Part shown: positions 1 through 7,251 of the stretch, piece by piece
How the letters are laid out: the number at the start of each line of letters is the position of its first letter
Position numbering within the stretch: position 1 is the stretch's first letter
Assembly (NCBI GenBank): GCA_003235465.1
Contig: QJWD01000077.1
Span: 1-7,251 of the forward strand
Origin: Nitrospirota bacterium
GTDB taxonomy: Bacteria > Nitrospinota > Nitrospinia > Nitrospinales > VA-1
Direction: 5' to 3'
DNA: 7,251 nucleotides
Notes under the pieces: model-generated
Databases searched by the model: none
What the model was told of the DNA's origin: nothing
What the model saw: only the letters and a program-made list of their open reading frames with translations
Position numbers and translations under genes: made by a program

Positions 1-1344
1 TGTGGGGGCGGGCTGGCTGGGGGCGGCGTCGCTTCTCGGCGGGCGGGTGCGTTTTGCTCCCCCCCTGCCGCCGCTCCGGCCGCCGCTTCTGCCGCCGGTG
101 GAACCGCCGGGCTTGCCGCGGCCGCCGCCACCGCCGCTCTTTGGCGGGCGTTTTCTTTTCGGCATCTCCACGTGGACGCCCTGGACGAACAGGTCGTCCT
201 CCGCCCACACGACGGGGATGCGGTGTTTCAGGTATTCCTCGACGCGGTCGAGGTGGACGGCGTAGTTCTCGCAGCACAGGGTGATGGCCGTCCCCTTGGC
301 TCCGGCGCGCGCGGTGCGGCCGATGCGGTGGACGTAGTCCTCCGGGTCCTGCGGCAGGTCGTAGTTGAAGACGTGGGTGATGTCGTCGACGTGCAGGCCG
401 CGCGAGGCGACGTCGGTGGCGATGAGGATGTCGAGCTCGCCGGCGGTGAACTTTTCCAGCACGCGGATGCGGGCGCGCTGGTGCAGGTCCCCCGATATGT
501 GGCCGACATTGTAGCCGTTTTTCTGCAGCTTGAATTCGAGGCGCTCGCTGGTGGCCTTGGTGTTGCAGAAGATGAGCACCTTCTTGCCCGCTTCCTGCTT
601 GAGCAGGCCGAGCAGCAGGTTGAATTTCTCGTGGTGGCCGACGTGGTAGAGCAGCTGGGTGATCTCGTCCACCACCGCCTTTTCCGGCTCGATGGAAACT
701 TTCTCCGGGTTGTTCATGTACTCGTAGCACAGTTCCATGACGCGGTAGTTGAGCGTCGCCGAGAACAGCATGGTGAGCCGCTGGTCGTACGGCGAGGCGC
801 GCCTGAGGATGTAGCGCAGATCGGCGATGAAGCCCATGTCGAACAGGCGGTCGGCCTCGTCGACGACGAGCACTTCGAGCTGCTTGAGGCTGAAAAACTT
901 CTGCTTGACGTAGTCGATCAGCCTTCCCGGCGTGGCGACGATGATGTCCGCCCCGTCCTTGATCTGGTTTCTCTGCTTGTCGTAATCGACGCCGCCGTAC
1001 ACGCACACCATCTTGAAGTCGCAGTGCTTGCCGAGGAGCAGGGCGTCTTTTTCGATCTGCCGCGCCAGTTCCCGCGTCGGCGCGATGGCCAGGGCGCGCG
1101 GGCCGGGCGGCTCGCCCTTGGCGGGCTTGCAGCGCGGCTGGTTGAGCAGCTGGGTGAACAGGGTGATGAGGAAGGCGGCGGTTTTGCCGGTTCCGGTTTG
1201 CGCCTGCCCGGCGACGTCTTTTCCCGCGAGGGAGATCGGCAGGGTGGCGGCCTGAATGGGGGTGCAGTATTTAAAATCGGCATCGCGGATGCCGTTGAGA
1301 ACAGGCTCCGGGATGGGCAGGGAATCGAAAGTTATTTGTTCCAA
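1..1344 (-). CDS. rhlB: ATP-dependent DEAD-box RNA helicase, RhlB-like (3' end cut by window edge)
   Basis: This protein would unwind RNA using ATP; E. coli RhlB works with RNase E in mRNA decay. 448 codons are visible and no stop is reached at the left edge, so the C-terminus is incomplete. Motifs seen, in order: Q-motif (F6 and TPIQ 28-31), Walker A AQTGTGKT 48-55, PTRELA 89-94, TPGR 138-141, DEAD 162-165, SAT 195-197, and motif VI HRIGRTARAG 339-348. The stretch VFNYDLP...EDYVHRIGRT is close to E. coli RhlB, which favours RhlB over RhlE, SrmB or DbpA. From about residue 395 the protein becomes a basic Gly/Arg-rich tail with repeated GGR units, probably disordered and RNA-binding. No ATG lies near the start. 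The TTG at 1344-1342 was chosen because a GGAG Shine-Dalgarno sits 6 bases upstream and it begins just before the conserved Q-motif. Helicase identity is certain; the RhlB subgroup is likely. Confidence 0.93.
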   Translation of the reverse strand, partial: MEQITFDSLPIPEPVLNGIRDADFKYCTPIQAATLPISLAGKDVAGQAQTGTGKTAAFLITLFTQLLNQPRCKPAKGEPPGPRALAIAPTRELARQIEKDALLLGKHCDFKMVCVYGGVDYDKQRNQIKDGADIIVATPGRLIDYVKQKFFSLKQLEVLVVDEADRLFDMGFIADLRYILRRASPYDQRLTMLFSATLNYRVMELCYEYMNNPEKVSIEPEKAVVDEITQLLYHVGHHEKFNLLLGLLKQEAGKKVLIFCNTKATSERLEFKLQKNGYNVGHISGDLHQRARIRVLEKFTAGELDILIATDVASRGLHVDDITHVFNYDLPQDPEDYVHRIGRTARAGAKGTAITLCCENYAVHLDRVEEYLKHRIPVVWAEDDLFVQGVHVEMPKRKRPPKSGGGGGRGKPGGSTGGRSGGRSGGRGGAKRTRPPRSDAAPSQPAPT

Positions 1345-1350
1345 GGATTG

Positions 1351-1354
1351 CTCC
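1351..1354 (-). promoter_or_regulatory. Ribosome binding site deciding a TTG start
   Basis: Read on the minus strand this is GGAG, followed by a six-base spacer and TTG at 1344. The reading frame is open upstream only to tandem TGA TAA stops near 1422-1427. It contains only TTG or CTG alternatives and no ATG, so this site is the best evidence for the helicase start. Confidence 0.65.
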
Positions 1355-1455
1355 AGACAACGGGAAGGGGGTCTAAAAACAGGGGCCGGGCTCGGATAAA
1401 AATCAGAAAGCGGGACCAATTATCAAGACAGGCTTTAAGCGCAATGCTTTATGGC

Positions 1456-1483
1456 ATTATAGACCGACTGGCTTGAAATTCAA
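1456..1483 (-). promoter_or_regulatory. Predicted sigma70-type promoter for the rhlB-like helicase
   Basis: On the minus strand a perfect TATAAT (1461-1456) is preceded, 16 bases upstream, by TTGAAT (1483-1478), which matches four of six bases of the -35 consensus. Transcription would begin around 1449 and give a leader of roughly 105 bases before the TTG start. The -35 hexamer overlaps the palindrome TTGAA-A-TTCAA, which could be a protein-binding site. Prediction from sequence only. Confidence 0.5.
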
Positions 1484-1500
1484 CAGCAAACTCATTTTTC

Positions 1501-1529
1501 TTGACAGCGCGGGAGGATGGTGGTTCAAT
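1501..1529 (+). promoter_or_regulatory. Predicted sigma70-type promoter for the sdhABE-transporter operon
   Basis: A perfect -35 hexamer TTGACA (1501-1506) is followed by a 17-base spacer and TTCAAT (1524-1529), a four-of-six match to the -10 box. It stands back to back with the predicted helicase promoter; the two -35 elements are 17 bases apart. A start near 1536 would give a long 5' untranslated leader of about 215 bases ahead of sdhA. The long leader leaves room for a further, weaker promoter closer to the gene, for example TTGCTT-17-TAAACT at 1607-1635. Confidence 0.45.
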
Positions 1530-1751
1530 ACGCCCTTCAAATTTAACCAGTTAACATTCATTTAAGCACCTTCCGAAAACCCGTCTTCCCCGCTCGAGAA
1601 ACCGCTTTGCTTTCACCGCCGTTTTTATTTAAACTGCGGGCTGCCCAGGCGGGGAACTTATGTTTGCAGGCCCCGGCATGAGGGTCTGCTGAGCCCTGGC
1701 GGCGGCTGCGGCCAAGCCCACCCGGCGCCCGATCGCGAAAGAGAGACGTTA

Positions 1752-3464
1752 GTGATTCAACACGATGTGGTCATAGTCGGCGCGGGTCTCGCGGGAATGC
1801 GCGCGGCCCTCGAGGTATGCAGGGATCTCGATGTCGCCCTGCTCACCAAGGTCTACCCGTCCCGCTCGCATTCGGGCGCGGCGCAGGGCGGCATCGCCGC
1901 TTCCCTCGCCAACTCCGAGGACGACAGCTGGGAAGAGCATATGTTCGACACCATCAAGGGTGGCGACTACCTGAGCGACCAGGACGCGGTGGAGGAATAC
2001 GTCAAGTCCGCTTCCCGGGTCATCTACGAGCTCGAGCACATGGGCTGCGTGTTCAGCCGCACGCCGGACGGCAAAATCGCCCAGCGAAGTTTCGGCGGCC
2101 ATTCCAAGCCGCGCGCCTGCTTCTCCGCCGACCGCACCGGCCACGCCATCCTGCACGCCCTGCACGAGCAGGTGATGAAGAACAGCCGCTCGATTCGGGT
2201 TTACTCCGAATGGTTCATGCATTCCCTGGTCATCGAGGATGGCCAGTGCAAGGGCGTGGTGGTGAGCGATGTGCGCACCGGCGCGGTGGAAGTCATCCAG
2301 GCGAAGTCGGTGATCTTCGCCACCGGCGGCTACGGCCGCGCCTTCTCGATAACCACCAACGCGTTCGCCAGCACCGCCGACGGCGTCATCGCCGCGTTCA
2401 ACTCCGGCATTCCGCTGGAGGATGCGGAGTTCGTCCAGTTTCATCCATCCGGCCTCTACCGCCAGGGCATCCTGTTTTCCGAGGCGGCGCGCGGCGAGGG
2501 CGGCTACCTGCTGAACGGCCTGGGCGAGCGCTTCATGGAAAAATACGCCCCCGAACGCATGGAGCTCGCCCCGCGCGACATCGTCGCCCGCGCCGAGCAA
2601 AGCGAGATCGACGCCGGCCGCGGCGTCAACGGCGAGGACTATATCCACCTCGACCTCAGGCACCTGGGCGAAGCCCGCATCATGGAGCGCCTGCCGCAGA
2701 TCCGCCAGCTCGGTATCGATTTCATTTCCGTCGACTGCATCAAGGACCCGCTGCCCATTCAACCCACCGCGCATTATTCGATGGGCGGCATCCCCACCAA
2801 CAAGTTCGGCGCAGTGGTGATCGACGGGCAGGGCACGAAGTTGAACGGCTTCTTCGCCGCCGGCGAGTGCGCCTGCGTGTCGGTGCACGGGGCCAACCGC
2901 CTCGGCACCAACTCGCTGCTCGACGCGGTGGTGTTCGGCGAGCGCGCGGGCCGGTCGGCGCTGGAATATGCGAAAAGTGTGGCGATGCCGAGCGTCAATG
3001 AGAGCCACGAGAAAACCAAGGTGCTCAGCCAGTTCGAGGAGATTTTTCAGCGCGAAGGCAGCGAAAGCTACAACGACATCCGCAACGAAATGAAGCGCGA
3101 GATGATGGCCAAGTGCGGCGTCTTCCGCGATGCGGACAACCTCGGCCAGTGCATCGAAACGATGAAGGCCCTGCAAGTGCGCTACAAATCGGGTAAAGTG
3201 ACGGACAAGGGCCGGCTGTTCAACACCGAGCTGTACGAGATCATCGAACTTGGCAACATGCTGAAGATGGCCGAGATCATCTCGACCGCGGCGCTCGCCC
3301 GCGAGGAAAGCCGGGGCGGTCATTTCCGCACCGACTTTCCCAAACGCAACGATGTGGACTTTCTCCACCACTCCCTCGTGCACCCGACCGAAGAGGGCGG
3401 CCTGGAGCTGAAAAAGAAACCCGTGGTCATCACCCGCCACCAACCCGCAGAAAGAACTTATTGA
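1752..3464 (+). CDS. sdhA: Succinate dehydrogenase/fumarate reductase flavoprotein subunit
   Basis: This is the catalytic FAD subunit of complex II, interconverting succinate and fumarate. It has 570 residues, a normal length. Residues 5-20 form the Rossmann dinucleotide-binding start with GAGLAG at 10-15. [11 protein letters not shown] places His40 where E. coli SdhA His45 carries covalent FAD. Active-site counterparts are visible: His231 (QFHPSG), Glu249 (RGEGG), Arg280 (RDIVAR), His341 (TAHYSMGG) and Arg383 ([11 protein letters not shown]). The C-terminus ends in the family-typical ERTY. The start is a GTG with a weak GAGAG ribosome site 6 bases upstream; the next Met is inside the FAD fold, so a later start is unlikely. 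There is no twin-arginine or other signal peptide, so the enzyme is cytoplasmic, unlike the exported MfrA type. The stop overlaps the sdhB ATG by one base, indicating translational coupling. Reaction direction cannot be told from sequence. Confidence 0.96.
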   Translation: MIQHDVVIVGAGLAGMRAALEVCRDLDVALLTKVYPSRSHSGAAQGGIAASLANSEDDSWEEHMFDTIKGGDYLSDQDAVEEYVKSASRVIYELEHMGCVFSRTPDGKIAQRSFGGHSKPRACFSADRTGHAILHALHEQVMKNSRSIRVYSEWFMHSLVIEDGQCKGVVVSDVRTGAVEVIQAKSVIFATGGYGRAFSITTNAFASTADGVIAAFNSGIPLEDAEFVQFHPSGLYRQGILFSEAARGEGGYLLNGLGERFMEKYAPERMELAPRDIVARAEQSEIDAGRGVNGEDYIHLDLRHLGEARIMERLPQIRQLGIDFISVDCIKDPLPIQPTAHYSMGGIPTNKFGAVVIDGQGTKLNGFFAAGECACVSVHGANRLGTNSLLDAVVFGERAGRSALEYAKSVAMPSVNESHEKTKVLSQFEEIFQREGSESYNDIRNEMKREMMAKCGVFRDADNLGQCIETMKALQVRYKSGKVTDKGRLFNTELYEIIELGNMLKMAEIISTAALAREESRGGHFRTDFPKRNDVDFLHHSLVHPTEEGGLELKKKPVVITRHQPAERTY

Positions 3465-4408
3465 TGGCGACGTTCCGAATCAAGCGCTACAACCCGGAGA
3501 AGCGGCCCGAGCCGTATTACGAGAATTTCGATCTCGATATTCCCAAGGGCGCGACGCTGCTCGACTGCATCAACCTGATCAAGTGGACCCAGGACGGCAG
3601 CCTGAGCTACCGCATGTCCTGCCGCAGCGCCATCTGCGGTTCCTGCGGCATGAAGGCCAACGGCCACGCTCTCCTCGCCTGCCAGCGCCAGGCCGATAGT
3701 CTGCTCGACAAGGACGGCACGGTGACCATCGAACCGCTCGGCAACATGAAGCCGATCAAGGACCTGGTGGTCGACTTCAAGCCGTTCTGGGAAAAAATCA
3801 ACAAGATCAAACCCTACCTTCAGCCCGGTTCCGAACCCGCCCCGGCGAAGGAGCGCAAGCAGTCGCCCGAAGAGTTCAGGCTCATCGACGACACCAGTAC
3901 CTGCATCATGTGCGGCAACTGCTATTCCGACTGCAACACCCTGGAGGTGGACGACAATTTCCTCGGGCCCGCGGCGCTCGCCAAGGCACAGCGTTTCGTT
4001 TCCGACTCGCGCGATCAGGAAACCCTCGCCCGCGTCACCGAGCTCAGCCAGCCCGGCGGCATCTGGGATTGCACGCACTGCGCCGAATGCGTCGAGCGCT
4101 GCCCGAAACCGGCGCGCCCGTTCTACCGCATCAAGGAAATCATGGCCGTGGCGCTGGAAGAGGGCATCCACAACAACAACGGCGCGCGGCACGCGCTGTC
4201 GTTCACCCGTTCCATCAAGGCCAGCGGCCGGCTGAACGAAAACCAGCTGCCGGTGGAATCGATGGGTTACTTCAATATCAAAGGACTGCTTGAGCTGGTG
4301 CCGGTGGGCCTCCGCATGCTGCTCAAGGGCAAGATTCCGCCGATCATTCACAAGTCCATCGAAGACGTGAAAGACGTCAAACGCATCTTCAAGGATCTCA
4401 AGCAATGA
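3464..4408 (+). CDS. sdhB: Succinate dehydrogenase/fumarate reductase iron-sulfur subunit, type E (SdhABE) form
   Basis: This subunit carries electrons between the SdhA flavin and the third subunit. It has 314 residues against roughly 240 in classical SdhB. The N-terminal domain has the [2Fe-2S] ligands Cys53, Cys58, Cys61 and Cys73. The second domain has Cys147, 150, 153 and 157, then Cys203, 206, 209 and 213. These are two CxxCxxCxxxC runs as in 2[4Fe-4S] ferredoxins, so the usual [3Fe-4S] site is probably a second [4Fe-4S]. Residues from about 230 to 314 form a helical, basic extension ([12 protein letters not shown] near 282-293) that resembles the C-terminus of HdrC proteins and may dock SdhE. 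The ATG at 3464 was chosen over the TTG immediately before it because it follows AGAAAGAA by 7 bases and overlaps the sdhA stop. The gene overlaps the next by four bases (ATGA). Confidence 0.93.
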   Translation: MATFRIKRYNPEKRPEPYYENFDLDIPKGATLLDCINLIKWTQDGSLSYRMSCRSAICGSCGMKANGHALLACQRQADSLLDKDGTVTIEPLGNMKPIKDLVVDFKPFWEKINKIKPYLQPGSEPAPAKERKQSPEEFRLIDDTSTCIMCGNCYSDCNTLEVDDNFLGPAALAKAQRFVSDSRDQETLARVTELSQPGGIWDCTHCAECVERCPKPARPFYRIKEIMAVALEEGIHNNNGARHALSFTRSIKASGRLNENQLPVESMGYFNIKGLLELVPVGLRMLLKGKIPPIIHKSIEDVKDVKRIFKDLKQ

Positions 4409-5286
4409 AATTCGCCTTGTTCACCGGTTGCGTCGCGCATGGCGCCACGCGCGAGCTCATGGTATCAACGAAACTGGCCGCCCAGGCTCTCGGCATCGAT
4501 TTTGTCGAGATGAAAAGCGCCGCCTGCTGCGGCGCGGGCGTCGTCTCCGAAAAGAGCCCCATGCTGGCCGACGCGCTGAACGCGCGCACCATCGCCCTCG
4601 CCGAGGCCCAGGGGCTGGACCTCATCACCATCTGCTCCACCTGCCAGGGCCAGCTCAAGAAAACCGAGTGCAACATCAACAGCAGCGACGAGTACAAGGA
4701 GAAGATCAACCATCTCCTGAGCGACGGCGGCCATCAGTACGACGGCCACAAGAGCCGCATCAAGCATTTCTCCAACATCCTCGCCAGCCCCGAGGGCATG
4801 CAGCTGCTCAAGGAGAAGATCGTCCGGCCGCTCAAGGGTCTTAAGTGCGCCGCGTTTTATGGCTGCTACGTGCTGCGCCCGTCGGAGCTGTCCGAATTCG
4901 ACGATCCGGACAACCCCACGGCGCTCGAGGACATCTTCAGCGCGCTCGGCGCCACCCCGGTGTATTACCCGAGCCGCACCAAGTGCTGCGGCTTTCCCAT
5001 CGTCATGATGAACAAGAAGGCGTCGCTCGAGATGGCCGGCAACGCCCTGCTCGACGCCGTCGAAAGCGGCGCCGACTGCGTCGTCACCGGCTGCCCGCTC
5101 TGCCACCTGAACCTCGATTCGTACCAGCCGGAAATAGACAAGCTCCTCAAGAAAAAATACGCCATCCCCGTCCTGCACCTGCCGCAGCTCGTGGCGCTGG
5201 CGCTCGGCTTCACCCCCAAGGAGCTGGAGATGGACAAGCACATCGTGTCGACCGCGAAGGTGAACCACATTTTGGCTTCCCAGTAG
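4405..5286 (+). CDS. sdhE: HdrB-like CCG-domain subunit of type E succinate dehydrogenase (SdhE-type; not the flavinylation factor of the same name)
   Basis: 293 residues with two cysteine-rich CCG domains, the hallmark of HdrB, GlpC and type E complex II third subunits. Domain 1 has Cys9, Cys41-Cys42 and Cys77-x-x-Cys80. Domain 2 has Cys154, Cys194-Cys195 and Cys230-x-x-Cys233. The spacing between motif cysteines is 31 and 34 residues in the first and 39 and 34 in the second, fitting the CX31-39CCX34-36CXXC pattern. Such domains hold zinc or unusual iron-sulfur clusters. In SdhABE enzymes this subunit replaces the SdhC/SdhD anchors and is thought to pass electrons to quinone. I see no hydrophobic stretch long enough for a membrane helix. 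It starts with an ATG overlapping the sdhB stop, with AAGGA 9 bases upstream. Databases may call it heterodisulfide reductase subunit B. A thiol-linked role like that of archaeal thiol:fumarate reductase cannot be excluded. Confidence 0.88.
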   Translation: MKFALFTGCVAHGATRELMVSTKLAAQALGIDFVEMKSAACCGAGVVSEKSPMLADALNARTIALAEAQGLDLITICSTCQGQLKKTECNINSSDEYKEKINHLLSDGGHQYDGHKSRIKHFSNILASPEGMQLLKEKIVRPLKGLKCAAFYGCYVLRPSELSEFDDPDNPTALEDIFSALGATPVYYPSRTKCCGFPIVMMNKKASLEMAGNALLDAVESGADCVVTGCPLCHLNLDSYQPEIDKLLKKKYAIPVLHLPQLVALALGFTPKELEMDKHIVSTAKVNHILASQ

Positions 5287-5319
5287 CCCTCACCGGGGCC
5301 CGAACCGGAACGGAAACCC

Positions 5320-6876
<1,557 letters not shown>

Positions 6877-6887
6877 TGGCCGATGGA

Positions 6888-7251
6888 TTAAGACGGACGC
6901 CAGCGTAAAACGGGGCGGCGGGCGGCGCCCGCTTCATCCGGCCGGGACACCTTGGCCAGGCGTGGCGTGTCGTGCACCCGGTCGGGGCTGGTTTGCGCCT
7001 CGCGGTCGATTTCGACCAGCGCGTCGACGAAGCGGTCGAGCGTTTCCAGCGATTCCGACTCCGTCGGCTCCACCATCAGCGCCGCCTTGACGATCAGCGG
7101 AAAGTAAATCGTCGGCGGGTGAAAGCCGCGGTCGATGAGCGACTTGGCGATGTCCATCGTCGTCGCGCCGGGGTGCTGGTTCTTGTCGTTGAACACGCAC
7201 TCGTGCAAGCTGTCTCCGGGGTAGGGCAGGTGATAGGTGTCCTTCAGCCTC
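6888..7251 (-). CDS. gcvPB: Glycine dehydrogenase (decarboxylating) subunit 2, C-terminal fragment (5' part outside window)
   Basis: The last 120 codons of the P-protein beta chain of the glycine cleavage system, which decarboxylates glycine onto lipoylated H-protein. The PLP-binding lysine lies upstream, outside the window. Visible signatures are LDIAK-like TMDIAKSLIDRGFHPPT, IYFPLIV, MVEPTESESLETLDRF, and the end AARRPVLRW. GFHPPTIYFPLIV and the RPVLRW ending are typical of the split GcvPA/GcvPB form; single-chain GcvP such as the E. coli protein has a different, longer C-terminus. The gene converges on the transporter gene with 11 bases between stops, and no clear intrinsic terminator is seen there. 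Codon use is like the rest of the window. Confidence 0.92.
   Translation of the reverse strand, partial: RLKDTYHLPYPGDSLHECVFNDKNQHPGATTMDIAKSLIDRGFHPPTIYFPLIVKAALMVEPTESESLETLDRFVDALVEIDREAQTSPDRVHDTPRLAKVSRPDEAGAARRPVLRWRPS

Larger units (their letters stand above)
1345..1751. other. Divergent intergenic region of about 400 bases
   Basis: No convincing gene is present. The region separates the leftward helicase from the rightward sdh operon. It holds the two promoter candidates listed separately, and an AT-rich patch at about 1536-1566 that contrasts with the GC-rich surroundings. It also contains a small palindrome TTGAA-A-TTCAA at 1473-1483 and an inverted repeat AATGC-6-GCATT at 1443-1458, which would lie at the start of the helicase transcript. 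A ten-codon reading frame (1660-1692) with a possible ribosome binding site lies in the presumed sdh leader. No tRNA, intrinsic terminator or known riboswitch was recognised. Confidence 0.7.

Noticed and set aside
1418..1432. FNR-like half site TTGAT on the minus strand
   Set aside because: Only one half of the TTGAT-N4-ATCAA palindrome is present; the second half does not match.
172..1476. Long plus-strand open frame (434 codons) over the helicase
   Set aside because: It is the antisense shadow of the RhlB-like gene; its translation is Val/Asp/Glu-rich with no family motif, while the minus strand carries all DEAD-box motifs.
1749..3443. Very long open frame (564 codons) antisense to sdhA
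   Set aside because: It mirrors sdhA almost exactly and arises from GC-rich third codon positions. Its translation is Ala/Val/His/Asp-rich without any recognisable motif, whereas the plus strand shows every SdhA catalytic residue.
3458..5268. Long minus-strand open frames opposite sdhB and sdhE (315 and 267 codons)
   Set aside because: Low-complexity antisense shadows; the plus-strand genes have complete cysteine motifs, ribosome binding sites and overlapping stop/start codons.
6914..6932. GC-rich hairpin (GCGGGC-GGC-GCCCGC) near the convergent gene ends
   Set aside because: It lies inside the gcvPB coding end, and no T-run follows the stem on either strand, so it does not look like an intrinsic terminator.

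Overview
The window is GC-rich bacterial DNA, dense with genes and uniform in codon style. It most likely comes from a member of the Pseudomonadota. The evidence is an RhlB-type DEAD-box helicase whose sequence closely follows the E. coli RhlB pattern, together with a glycine dehydrogenase of the two-subunit GcvPA/GcvPB type. The combination of RhlB, split GcvP and an unusual complex II would suit beta- or gammaproteobacterial chemolithotroph lineages, but that placement is inference and cannot be fixed from this window.

Layout. Positions 1-1344 (minus strand) hold most of an RNA helicase gene (rhlB-like), cut by the left edge inside a Gly/Arg-rich tail. About 400 bases of non-coding DNA follow (1345-1751). 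They contain what look like two back-to-back sigma70-type promoters, one firing left into the helicase and one firing right into the next operon. Positions 1752-6876 (plus strand) form a tight four-gene operon: sdhA flavoprotein, sdhB iron-sulfur protein, an HdrB-like protein with two cysteine-rich CCG domains (the SdhE of 'type E' complex II), and an SLC13/DASS dicarboxylate transporter. The first three genes overlap end to start, and the transporter follows after 33 bases. From 6888 to the right edge (minus strand) lies the C-terminal end of gcvPB, convergent with the operon and only 11 bases from it.

How the genes work together. SdhA and SdhB would oxidise succinate (or reduce fumarate) and pass electrons through flavin and iron-sulfur clusters. 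No classical heme-bearing SdhC/SdhD membrane anchors are present. The third subunit is instead a soluble-looking CCG-domain protein, as in the SdhABE enzymes known from some archaea and bacteria. SdhB is adapted to match: it carries the eight-cysteine pattern of a 2[4Fe-4S] ferredoxin rather than the usual [4Fe-4S] plus [3Fe-4S] arrangement, and it has a long HdrC-like C-terminal extension. The adjacent transporter probably brings in C4-dicarboxylates such as succinate, so the operon reads as a dicarboxylate uptake-and-oxidation unit. The flanking helicase and glycine-cleavage genes are housekeeping neighbours with no evident link to it.

The most interesting content is this non-canonical complex II. 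The family itself is already described; what merits checking is the lack of any membrane anchor, the cluster composition, and the link to the transporter.
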